From NCBI GenBank assembly GCA_041309145.1, contig JBFZAG010000150.1, positions 1 to 13,244 of the forward strand: 13,244 bases of DNA. The letters are read 5' to 3'. Under the pieces are notes generated by a model. The model saw only the letters and a program-made list of their open reading frames with translations, did no database searches and was not told where the DNA came from. The stretch is from JAPLLS01 sp041309145 (GTDB lineage: Bacteria; Omnitrophota; Gorgyraeia; Gygaellales; Profunditerraquicolaceae). Positions 7,112 to 13,203 of this stretch are shown here, piece by piece. The translations under genes and the position numbers were made by a program. Within the stretch, counting starts at the first letter, position 1, and every line of letters starts with the position of its first letter.

Positions 7112-7387
7112 TTATTCTTTGGATTTATCGGTTGATTCTTCCTTGACCATTTCAATGTCTTTTTTAGGGCAGATGACCGCGCACATCCCGCAGCCCTTGC
7201 AGAAAGCCAGATCTACTTCCAATTTGTTTTTTTCCGTCCCCAGGATACAGCCTTCGGGGCAGACCGAGATGCACATCTTGCAGCCGATGCAATTCTTGTG
7301 CAGAAAAACCGGCCTGGCCTCGACTCTCCAGGAGCCGGTCTTGTTTTTCCTGCTTGAACCGGGCTTGCTCACTAATGGTCCGAACAT
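7112..7387 (-). CDS. porD: Pyruvate:ferredoxin oxidoreductase, delta (ferredoxin) subunit
   Basis: This 91-residue electron-transfer subunit has two [4Fe-4S] motifs: Cys33-36-39-43 (CIGCKMCISVCP) and Cys63-66-69-73 (CKGCGMCAVICP). The N-terminal KTGSWRVEARPV just before the first motif is the usual lead-in of PorD subunits. It passes electrons from the PorAB core to soluble ferredoxin. A clear Shine-Dalgarno (AAGGAG) lies eight bases before the ATG. The gene is separated from porG by an unusual structured 137-nt gap. Confidence 0.93.
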   Translation of the reverse strand: MFGPLVSKPGSSRKNKTGSWRVEARPVFLHKNCIGCKMCISVCPEGCILGTEKNKLEVDLAFCKGCGMCAVICPKKDIEMVKEESTDKSKE

Positions 7388-7524
7388 TTCTCACACTCCT
7401 TAAATGAGGCCATAACTTATGGAGCACGTAGTGCGACATAAGGTATTGGGCCGAATTTAGTCCGAGGTATGAGCGGGTTTTAACGAAACCCGCGAATGCT
7501 ACCGAGGACGAGATACTCATCTTG
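7388..7524 (-). other. Structured insert inside the por operon, between porG and porD
   Basis: This 137-nt gap holds two hairpins. At 7416-7442, CTTATG and CATAAG enclose a 2x2 mismatch (GA/GA on plus), then a GCAC/GTGC stem with a GTA loop. At 7473-7493, GCGGGTTT and AAACCCGC form a perfect 8-bp stem with a TAACG loop. The last 20 bases carry the porD Shine-Dalgarno. The remaining intra-operon gaps in the por cluster are under 100 bases. It may be an interspersed repeat or a structured RNA that sets subunit ratios; no match can be tested here. Confidence 0.5.
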
Positions 7525-8073
7525 TTACTTCTTATAGTTTTTGACGAACTCAAAACCTTGCTTGATCGCCTCGATATTGCCTTCCAAAGCTTTGCCGCTG
7601 AAACGCTGCTTGACTGAAGAGGTTAAAGCCTCGATATCCAGCTCTCCGGAAGCCGCGGCAAAAGCGCCCAGTAAAGCGGTGTTTCCCAGCGGCCGGCCGA
7701 TGGTTTTCATGGCGATATCATTGGCCGGGATCACGTAAAGCTTTTGCTTGGCCTTGAGCTTGGGGATCTCCACCCCTTCTCTCTGGCTGATAATGGCGAT
7801 CCCATCCTCTTTCAAGCCGGCAAAACAGTTGAAACCGCGCATTAAAGTAGCGTCAACGATGATCAAGTAATCCGGCTCGTAGATCTGGCTGCGCAGCCTG
7901 ACCGGCTTTGAATCTACCCGGACAAAAGCGTTCATCGGAGCGCCCATCCGGGCGGCCCCGAAATGGGGAAAAGCGTACGGGTACATTCCCTTGGTGAAAT
8001 AAGCGTAACCCAGCAAAGACGCGGTGGTGATCGCCCCCTGCCCTGCACGTGCGTGGATCCTTATTTCTTTCAT
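7525..8073 (-). CDS. porG: Pyruvate:ferredoxin oxidoreductase, gamma subunit
   Basis: This 182-residue subunit of the 2-oxoacid:acceptor oxidoreductase gamma family forms the domain that binds CoA in the four-subunit enzyme. Family signatures are the glycine-rich start ARAGQGAITTASLLG, followed by HFGAARMGAPMNAFVR and the acidic strand EPDYLIIVDATL. Length is normal. It is the first gene of the operon, with a Shine-Dalgarno (AAGGAG) eight bases before the ATG and a TTGACA promoter about 50 bases further upstream. Confidence 0.92.
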   Translation of the reverse strand: MKEIRIHARAGQGAITTASLLGYAYFTKGMYPYAFPHFGAARMGAPMNAFVRVDSKPVRLRSQIYEPDYLIIVDATLMRGFNCFAGLKEDGIAIISQREGVEIPKLKAKQKLYVIPANDIAMKTIGRPLGNTALLGAFAAASGELDIEALTSSVKQRFSGKALEGNIEAIKQGFEFVKNYKK

Positions 8074-8119
8074 CTGAAACTCTCCTTACGATTAAGTTAA
8101 CTTTGAGAAAATATCGTAT

Positions 8120-8148
8120 ATGTTATTACTTTCCCCCCCCTTTGTCAA
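8120..8148 (-). promoter_or_regulatory. Promoter of the por operon with a G8 spacer tract
   Basis: On the minus strand a perfect -35 TTGACA (8148-8143) is followed by a 17-bp spacer and TAACAT (8125-8120), which matches TATAAT at four of six positions. The spacer contains eight consecutive G (C8 at 8133-8140 on plus). The -35 box begins two bases from the end of palindromic element B. Start near 8113 would leave about a 40-nt leader for porG. Confidence 0.6.
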
Positions 8149-8150
8149 AT

Positions 8151-8226
8151 AAAATAATGGGGACGTTTCTATTTATTTTTGCGGGACTCTTCTTGCTGGA
8201 ATAAATAGAAGCGTCCCCATTATTTT
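8151..8226. repeat. Palindrome, GGGGACG family, copy B
   Basis: The 27-base arms (8151-8177 and 8200-8226) are inverted copies with one mismatch, at the same position (C/T after GGGGACG) as in copy A. The 22-base centre has no obvious structure. The element starts three bases after the stop codon of the MetE-like gene and ends two bases before the por -35 box. In RNA it would form a very stable hairpin that could also end the MetE-like transcript. Confidence 0.8.
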
Positions 8227-8229
8227 GTA

Positions 8230-9258
8230 CTAAAATTTACTTAAGCTGGCGGATACTTCCGACAAAGCGGAGAATATTCTGACCGCTTTGGCCTCGTTTA
8301 AGGTGCCCAGGCCGCAGCTGGGGCTTAAAAGCAGGTTTTCCCGGACTAAAGACGCGCTGACCCCTTTTTTCACCAGAGAACTGATCCCGGCTTCGATCTT
8401 TCCGACCAGCTCTGCCGGAGACGGAAAATCCGGGATATCCGCAGTTGGCGAGATCCCCCAGCAAAGTATGCCGCCTCTTTCAAGGAAGTCTTTCAGGTTG
8501 CCGGCGTAAAGAATAAGCTTATCGATAAAACCAAAAGCGTCAAAATTGATGATATCCAGGCCGGGGATATCAGTAAAAATGGACCAGTCGGTATTTCCGC
8601 AGCAATGCACCCCGATCAGCACATCCGGCGCTTTTAAGGCCGCAACCATTTCCGAAAGCCCTCTGACCACAGCTTCCCGGCTGAGGGAAGTGAAGGCCGA
8701 ACCGAATCCGGCCAGATAAGGCTCATCGATGAAAATGATCATCTTCCTGCCGAAAGGACGGAAAAGTTTTATCTGCCACTGCCCTTTCATGGCCAGGCCT
8801 TTGATCATTGCCTGCATGAATATTTCGTCGTGCAAAAGCGCGACCCCTTCCTTATTATTCACGCTGGCGGAAAAAGTAAAAGGCCCGGTGACATGGCCTT
8901 TGATGAATTCCACCCGCTTTAAGTCGGTTTTCTTTAATTTCTCGTAAAAACTGTACAGCCCCTGGGCAAAAGCCCGGCTGATCCTGAAATGCTCGACATC
9001 ACCGGAGATTATCCGGTCGTAAAACACCTCCAGCTCCTTTTCGCAATCCTGGTCGTCGAAAAAAAGCCCGTCCCCGGTCACCCTCAAACAGGGCAGGTTT
9101 TCGCTGAACTGGGCGACCATCCCTTCCCGGATATCCCTTCTGGGAAGCTGGGGCCAAAACGGGATCTGAGGCAGGTATTTGAAAACAAAATCCGCCGCCC
9201 CATCCGGGTCGCGGAAAGGAAGAGATCCTATGCCTGTAGCTAATCCTTTTATAGACAT
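8230..9258 (-). CDS. MetE/UROD-superfamily protein (methionine synthase-like)
   Basis: This 342-residue protein has the fold signature of the C-terminal, catalytic half of cobalamin-independent methionine synthase or of uroporphyrinogen decarboxylase. It begins ATGIGSLPFRDPDGA, a common opening for this group, and has IKGHVTGPFTFS near 119-130. A zinc site is suggested by His218-x-Cys220 (VHCCGNTDW) and a late Cys315 (SPSCGLGTL); these match the MetE His/Cys/Cys ligands. The usual MetE glutamate appears replaced by Asp240. The MetE N-terminal half is absent, as in short core-MetE proteins that take methyl groups from corrinoid proteins. Methyl transfer is plausible, but the substrate is not known. 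No good Shine-Dalgarno is seen; palindrome C ends ten bases upstream. Confidence 0.75.
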   Translation of the reverse strand: MSIKGLATGIGSLPFRDPDGAADFVFKYLPQIPFWPQLPRRDIREGMVAQFSENLPCLRVTGDGLFFDDQDCEKELEVFYDRIISGDVEHFRISRAFAQGLYSFYEKLKKTDLKRVEFIKGHVTGPFTFSASVNNKEGVALLHDEIFMQAMIKGLAMKGQWQIKLFRPFGRKMIIFIDEPYLAGFGSAFTSLSREAVVRGLSEMVAALKAPDVLIGVHCCGNTDWSIFTDIPGLDIINFDAFGFIDKLILYAGNLKDFLERGGILCWGISPTADIPDFPSPAELVGKIEAGISSLVKKGVSASLVRENLLLSPSCGLGTLNEAKAVRIFSALSEVSASLSKF

Positions 9259-9268
9259 ATTAAAATCC

Positions 9269-9328
9269 GGGGACGGTTCTCATTTTTTCTCAAAGGAGGT
9301 TCTTCAGTAAAAAATGAGAACCGTCCCC
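9269..9328. repeat. Palindrome, GGGGACG family, copy C
   Basis: GGGGACGGTTCTCATTTTTT (9269-9288) and its exact reverse complement (9309-9328) flank a 20-base centre. The arms share GGGGACGnTTCT with copies A and B but diverge after that. The element fills nearly the whole gap between two genes: it starts four bases after the stop of the Minf_1886 gene and ends ten bases before the ATG of the MetE-like gene. The centre contains AAAGGAGGT on plus; no gene follows it in that direction. Confidence 0.8.
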
Positions 9329-9332
9329 TTTT

Positions 9333-9710
9333 TTAGATTTGCAGGTCTTTTACAATATGCTTGAATGCGGTCTCGAAATCGTAGACCTCGTCGAAATCGC
9401 CGTGGCTGTCGTTTTCGGTCTTGGCCAGCAGCTTGTCCTCGATCATATTAAAGACGATATTGCCGAAATCCGAAGTCCGGGTTATTCCCCAGTGCCGCAG
9501 GACCGTCCTGGCCATGGGGCCGTACTGGTCCAGGGTGAACTTGCGGATGCCCTCAAGCAGCTCCTGGCCGCTGACATGGCCGTCTTTTTTGAATTCTTTC
9601 TGGGTAAAACTCAAAGCTTGAAGCACGAACTCATAGCTGTCCGGCTTATACCGGTTATCCTTAGCGCAGATCTGGTCCACCACCTGATGAAAACTTCTGA
9701 CTTCTTCCAT
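9333..9710 (-). CDS. Minf_1886 family protein of unknown function
   Basis: This 125-residue protein is recognised as the Minf_1886 family (TIGR04138), a small conserved family known mainly from Planctomycetes, Verrucomicrobia and relatives. Typical features are the opening ICAKDNRYKPDSYEFVLQAL, then HVSGQELLEGIRKF, GPMARTVLRHWGITRTSDFG and the acidic ending with VYDFETAF. Nothing indicates a membrane segment or a catalytic motif; it looks cytoplasmic and largely helical. Its function is not established. The start lacks a strong Shine-Dalgarno; it follows the YbaB gene by 27 bases. Its main value here is as a phylogenetic marker. Confidence 0.88.
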   Translation of the reverse strand: MEEVRSFHQVVDQICAKDNRYKPDSYEFVLQALSFTQKEFKKDGHVSGQELLEGIRKFTLDQYGPMARTVLRHWGITRTSDFGNIVFNMIEDKLLAKTENDSHGDFDEVYDFETAFKHIVKDLQI

Positions 9711-9737
9711 TTTATTTTAGTTTGCCCCTTCTTTCGG

Positions 9738-10031
9738 TTAAATCCCCGGCAGAGTAAGCCCTGTGGCTTCTTTCATCTTCTGGGCGGCTATTTCCTGGGA
9801 ACGCTTGATCGCCCGGTTTAAACTGTCTTTTATATCTTTTTCCAATTTGTCCTTCGGCGCTTCAAGGTAGGCCCCGCTGAGAGCCGCTGCCTGGACTTCC
9901 TGCGAGCCGTTCATGGTTATCTTGACCAGCCCCCCCGGGCTTTCGATGTCGAAATAAGTTTTATCCAGCTCCTTTTTGATCTCCTCCAGCTTTTTGCGCA
10001 TCTCCATCAAACCTTTTACCTTATCGAACAT
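9738..10031 (-). CDS. YbaB/EbfC nucleoid-associated protein
   Basis: This 97-residue protein is a small dimeric DNA-binding protein that coats the nucleoid. The N-terminal helix (MEMRKKLEEIKKELDKTYF), the central strand GGLVKITMNGSQEVQAA and the C-terminal amphipathic helix with KMKEATG are the family pattern. The usual partners dnaX and recR are not seen; instead it lies between the PNPOx-like and Minf_1886 genes, 15 and 27 bases away. A Shine-Dalgarno AAAGGAG lies only four bases from the ATG, a short but workable spacing. Confidence 0.92.
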   Translation of the reverse strand: MFDKVKGLMEMRKKLEEIKKELDKTYFDIESPGGLVKITMNGSQEVQAAALSGAYLEAPKDKLEKDIKDSLNRAIKRSQEIAAQKMKEATGLTLPGI

Positions 10032-10046
10032 GATTCTCCTTTGACT

Positions 10047-10511
10047 TTAAGCCTTCTCCCTTTTTACCCCCCCGCCGTAGGGCATCTCTACGGTTTCTTC
10101 GATCTTGACCTTGAATATGACGAATTTTTCCGGGATCGCGACCTCGAAATTCTCATGGCGCCTGCCGCTGCTGACCCCTTTAATGATCCTGTCGGTGGAA
10201 AGGCTGACTTCTTTCTGGACCAGCTCCGCGGCGATCTTTTCGTAGACCGTTCCGGTCTCGATCAGCTCGACGCTGCCGTTGATCTGATAAGCTTTGAGGG
10301 TCTCGGTGTTCACAAAAGACAGGGAAACCCGGGGATTGGCGCTGAGGTTCTCGTAGCTTTTCCCGAATATATAATCTACCAGGTAAATAAAACCGCCTTC
10401 GATCTTTAAGATGAACTTGCTGGCGGCGTTAGGCCGGCCTTTGAGGTCGCAGGTGGCGATAGAGATAAATTCCCGGTGCTTCAATAACTCGATTATCGTT
10501 TTAGTCAGCAT
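10047..10511 (-). CDS. PNPOx-like (split-barrel flavin-binding) family protein
   Basis: This 154-residue protein has the pyridoxamine 5'-phosphate oxidase-like split barrel. The pattern FISIATCDLKGRPNAASKFILKIEGGFIYLVDYIFGKSYENL followed by NPRVSLSF is typical of the family's FMN-binding strands. At 154 residues it is shorter than PdxH (about 210) and lacks its C-terminal dimerisation region, so vitamin B6 synthesis is unlikely. It may be a flavin- or F420-dependent reductase or a haem/flavin-binding stress protein. It lies 15 bases after the LUD gene and 15 before YbaB, and is probably co-transcribed with both. Confidence 0.82.
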   Translation of the reverse strand: MLTKTIIELLKHREFISIATCDLKGRPNAASKFILKIEGGFIYLVDYIFGKSYENLSANPRVSLSFVNTETLKAYQINGSVELIETGTVYEKIAAELVQKEVSLSTDRIIKGVSSGRRHENFEVAIPEKFVIFKVKIEETVEMPYGGGVKREKA

Positions 10512-10526
10512 CCTGAAAGACCTTTC

Positions 10527-11153
10527 TTAAAATCCCAGCTCTTCGCCGACCAGGATCACCGTCATCCTGCCGCTGGACACCTCGGCTTCAACCACCAGGA
10601 TCTGGCAGCACATCCGGTTATACTCCGGAGCCTGGCATTCGTCTTTCTGGCAGACCCCGTTTTTGAAACAAAAAGAATCCCAGCGCAGCCTTTCGCAATT
10701 CAGCGGGGTGACATGATTCCTGGCCCGGCTGATCGCCTCTTCGAGGTTAAGGGCGATTTTATTTATCCCGCAGACCAGGACTACATTTTTGGCGTCGGCG
10801 ATCCCGGCGATCCGGTGGCCGTAGGCGGAAAAGAACACCAGCTCCCCCTCTTCGGAGATGGCGTTGGCGCTGGCCAGATAATAATCAGCCTGGACCCCCA
10901 GCTTGCGGATACTGATGCTTTCGTCCCGGCTGAGATTTTGATCGTACTGATTAAAAACTTTATTGCCCCGCGACTCCAGGATCTCGATCATCTCCAGCTG
11001 CTCCAATGTCTGCGACCCGGAGAACCCGATGCTTGCTTTTTCGGGAATGATCTCCAATATGGTCTTGTGAGCCTGGTCTTTATTCTGGCAGAAAATCCCT
11101 TCGATATTCCTTCTTTGCCAGATCCTGATAAGTTCGCCTACTTTCTCCTGCAT
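10527..11153 (-). CDS. Stand-alone LUD-domain protein (LutC/YkgG-related)
   Basis: This is a 208-residue protein started at the ATG at 11153, which has GGAGG eight bases upstream. The open frame extends to 11201, but that ATG has no ribosome-binding site. The LUD domain (formerly DUF162) is visible in KASIGFSGSQTLEQLEM and NAISEEGELVFFSAYGHRIAGI, with VVLVCGINKIALNLEEAISRAR as the typical C-terminal half. The tail has a cysteine cluster (CERLRWDSFCFKNGVCQKDEC, then CC) that recurs in single-domain clostridial LUD proteins and could bind metal. LutABC lactate-oxidation partners (LutA, LutB) are missing, so lactate use is not supported. The substrate is unknown. Confidence 0.8.
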   Translation of the reverse strand: MQEKVGELIRIWQRRNIEGIFCQNKDQAHKTILEIIPEKASIGFSGSQTLEQLEMIEILESRGNKVFNQYDQNLSRDESISIRKLGVQADYYLASANAISEEGELVFFSAYGHRIAGIADAKNVVLVCGINKIALNLEEAISRARNHVTPLNCERLRWDSFCFKNGVCQKDECQAPEYNRMCCQILVVEAEVSSGRMTVILVGEELGF

Positions 11154-11251
11154 TTTGATAACCTCCGTGTTGATCCCGCTGTGGGAATACAGCGCAAACA
11201 TCCCGCCGCGGCAGTCAGCTCGTAAACTTCACCCCTGGCTCCGGCTTCCCT

Positions 11252-11734
11252 TCATTTCTCTCTGGCCAATCCCCGGGCTTCTTCAAGGGGTAAAGAACCG
11301 GCCATTTTCCGCAAAAAACCTTTTTTGTCCACTGCAAAATAAACTGGCACCCCGTAAACATTGTAAGCGTCGGAGATCGACGAGTCAAAGTCGAGGAAAA
11401 CCCTGAAAGTAAAACCGTTGTTTTTGACGAACCTGGCCACCTTGGAAGGCGGCTCCCCGGCGTTTATAGCCAGGACCTCGATGCCTTCTTTTTCCAGGTC
11501 AGCCTGGGTCCGGCTGAGGTTCTTCAGGGCGGTCTGGCAATACGGGCACCAGGTGGTCCAGAAGAACAGGATCACCGGTTTCTTGTCTTTATATTCGGAC
11601 AGCTTCACCGAAATCTGGTCCAGGTCTTTAACCATAAAATCCGGAGCCGGGATTTTCTTTTCCGCCGCCGGGCTGGCGGCGATCAGGAAAAACGCCAGAC
11701 TTAGCAGCAGCCCCTGAGTGAGATATTTCCTCAT
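11252..11734 (-). CDS. TlpA/ResA-like thioredoxin-fold protein
   Basis: This 160-residue protein begins with a signal peptide or anchor (about residues 5-21, ending near ASPAAE). A thioredoxin fold follows, with the redox motif WCPYC (Cys63 and Cys66) and the cis-proline segment YGVPVYFAVDKKG near the end. Such proteins reduce disulfides outside the cytoplasmic membrane, for example in apocytochrome c maturation. The gene starts three bases after the ccdA stop, and its Shine-Dalgarno (AAGGAG) lies inside ccdA. CcdA is therefore its likely electron donor. No cytochrome c maturation gene is in the window, so the final substrate is unknown. Confidence 0.9.
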   Translation of the reverse strand: MRKYLTQGLLLSLAFFLIAASPAAEKKIPAPDFMVKDLDQISVKLSEYKDKKPVILFFWTTWCPYCQTALKNLSRTQADLEKEGIEVLAINAGEPPSKVARFVKNNGFTFRVFLDFDSSISDAYNVYGVPVYFAVDKKGFLRKMAGSLPLEEARGLAREK

Positions 11735-11737
11735 TTT

Positions 11738-12406
11738 TCAGATTCTCCTTATAGCGGTAAAAATAAAGTATATGCCCGCGCCCACGAGCACCGAGGCGCA
11801 GATCTTTTCAACCCACAGCATCCATTTCCCCGATTTAGGCAAATGCAGCAAAGCCGTGGAAAATGTCCCCACCATGATCAAGGTCAGCCCCATCCCGTAA
11901 GCGAAAACCAGGAGCAAAGTCATCCCGTAAAGAACATTCCTGCTGGCAGCCAGGTAAGCCAATATCGCCCCTAAAGCCGGAGCCACGCAAGGAGAGGCCA
12001 CCAGCCCCGAGATCATTCCCAGGATCAGCACGGAAAAGACCCCTTTTTTCTTGAACCTGGCCAGTTTTATTATCGCCGGAAAATAGGCCGTAAAAACATT
12101 GAACATCGATAAGCCGAACAATATGAAAACGATCCCCACCCCGGCCAAAGTCCAGGGATGAGCGCTGATCCTTCCGAACATCTTTCCGGTCAAAGCGGCG
12201 GCCAGCCCCAGCCCCGAGTAGACTATCGCCAGCCCGCTGACATAAATAAAGCTTAAAGTCAGCCCTTTTAATTTGGACCCGCCCGCGGTTATGCCGATGT
12301 ATCCGGCGGTCACAGGCAATAAAGGATAAACGCAGGGAGTAAAGCTCAGAGCCACCCCGCCCAGAAACACGTAAAGATAATCCCAAAGACTACCTGATAG
12401 AATCAT
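11738..12406 (-). CDS. ccdA: Cytochrome c biogenesis / thiol-transport protein CcdA
   Basis: This 222-residue integral membrane protein has about six hydrophobic segments and matches the usual CcdA length. The two redox cysteines lie in PCxxP-type motifs: Cys25 in FTPCVYPLLP and Cys140 in ASPCVAPALG. CcdA carries reducing equivalents from cytoplasmic thioredoxin across the membrane to thioredoxin-like proteins such as the one encoded just downstream. The start overlaps the end of cutA by 17 bases, which suggests translational coupling. The ribosome-binding site within cutA is weak, so the exact start codon is somewhat uncertain. Confidence 0.93.
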   Translation of the reverse strand: MILSGSLWDYLYVFLGGVALSFTPCVYPLLPVTAGYIGITAGGSKLKGLTLSFIYVSGLAIVYSGLGLAAALTGKMFGRISAHPWTLAGVGIVFILFGLSMFNVFTAYFPAIIKLARFKKKGVFSVLILGMISGLVASPCVAPALGAILAYLAASRNVLYGMTLLLVFAYGMGLTLIMVGTFSTALLHLPKSGKWMLWVEKICASVLVGAGIYFIFTAIRRI

Positions 12407-12701
12407 CGATCCAGTCCAGATAAGTTTTATTTCCGCCGGCGATCGGAACTGCGATTATTTCCGGGACTTCATAACTGTGCAAAGACTTCACCGTTTTGGT
12501 TATTTTACCGAGTTTGGCCCTGGTGGATTTAGCGATCAAAAGACACTCTTTGGCTTGGCTGATCTTGCCTTTCCACCAGAAAAAAGACTCCAGCTTATCC
12601 GCGATGCTCACGCAGGCAACTGATTTTTCAGCCAAAAGAGCTTTGGCGATCCTGGCCGCCTCTTTTTTTCCGGGGGCGGTTATAAAGATCACAATGCGCA
12701 T
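12390..12701 (-). CDS. cutA: Divalent-cation tolerance protein CutA
   Basis: This 103-residue protein is the small CutA1 family member that forms very stable trimers. The family pattern is clear: FITAPGKKEAARIAKALL at the start, VACVSIADKLESFFWWKGKI in the middle and HSYEVPEIIAVPI near the end. CutA is linked to copper and other divalent ion tolerance in E. coli, though its direct role is debated. It starts seven bases after the flavodoxin gene and overlaps ccdA by 17 bases. In E. coli, cutA is also next to dsbD (a CcdA-containing protein), so the CutA-CcdA neighbourhood recurs here. Confidence 0.93.
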   Translation of the reverse strand: MRIVIFITAPGKKEAARIAKALLAEKSVACVSIADKLESFFWWKGKISQAKECLLIAKSTRAKLGKITKTVKSLHSYEVPEIIAVPIAGGNKTYLDWIDDSIR

Positions 12702-12708
12702 ATTAAAT

Positions 12709-13185
12709 TTATTTTGAAAGTTTCTTGATTAATTTAGCCGTCCGCGAGCCCAGGCGCAGGCATTCTTTGCTCGAGCGGGCATCCGGCGAGCCGATGGCGA
12801 CAGGGCCGTAATGGTCGCCTTGTGGATCACCTTGGATTATCATACCATGAATGAGCATCGCGTTCAAGATGTCTAAAATTGTGGTTTCGTTGCCGCCTCC
12901 GATGTTGGCGCTGGAAGAAAATGCCGCTCCCACCTTACCGTCAAGTTTTGAGTGAAAGGCGACCGATTCGTCCAAAAGTTTCTTGATCTGAAAAGCCATA
13001 GTCCCGTAATAAGTCGGCGAGCCGATGATTATCCCCTGGTAATCCGGCAGCTCTTTGGCGTTGACCTGGCTTACCTCTTTTATCTGGACCTCCGCGCCCT
13101 CTTTTCCGGCGCCTTCGGCGATCAATTCCGCCATTTTTTTAGTGTTCCCTCCCGGGGAGTAATAGATCACTATTATTTTAGGCAT
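12709..13185 (-). CDS. Flavodoxin-fold, WrbA-like NAD(P)H:quinone oxidoreductase
   Basis: This 158-residue protein has a flavodoxin-like fold that binds FMN. The phosphate-binding loop reads YYSPGGNTKKMA (8-19), which differs from the usual S-x-TGNT. GSPTYYGTMAFQIKKLLDE (55-73), SSANIGGGNETT and HYGPVAIG are typical of the WrbA/flavodoxin-like family. WrbA enzymes do two-electron quinone reduction. At 158 residues it is shorter than WrbA (about 200), so another flavin reductase role is possible. The ATG has a clear Shine-Dalgarno (AAGGAG) six bases upstream. It is the first complete gene of the cutA-ccdA-tlpA run. Confidence 0.88.
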   Translation of the reverse strand: MPKIIVIYYSPGGNTKKMAELIAEGAGKEGAEVQIKEVSQVNAKELPDYQGIIIGSPTYYGTMAFQIKKLLDESVAFHSKLDGKVGAAFSSSANIGGGNETTILDILNAMLIHGMIIQGDPQGDHYGPVAIGSPDARSSKECLRLGSRTAKLIKKLSK

Positions 13186-13203
13186 ACCCGGCTCCTTGTA
13201 TTT

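Noticed and set aside
7164..7553. A 129-codon minus-strand open frame covering the end of porG, the gap and most of porD
   Set aside because: It overlaps porD, whose two cluster motifs are unmistakable, in another frame. It has no Shine-Dalgarno, and its reading through the gap is explained by a stop-free repeat-like sequence.
9289..9322. AAAGGAGGT in the centre of palindrome C as a ribosome-binding site for a plus-strand small gene
   Set aside because: The nearest ATG is 13 bases away, too far, and the short frame that follows lies over the antisense of the Minf_1886 gene with no family resemblance.
11154..11201. A 16-residue N-terminal extension of the LUD protein
   Set aside because: The upstream ATG has no ribosome-binding site, while the internal ATG at 11153 has GGAGG at good spacing.
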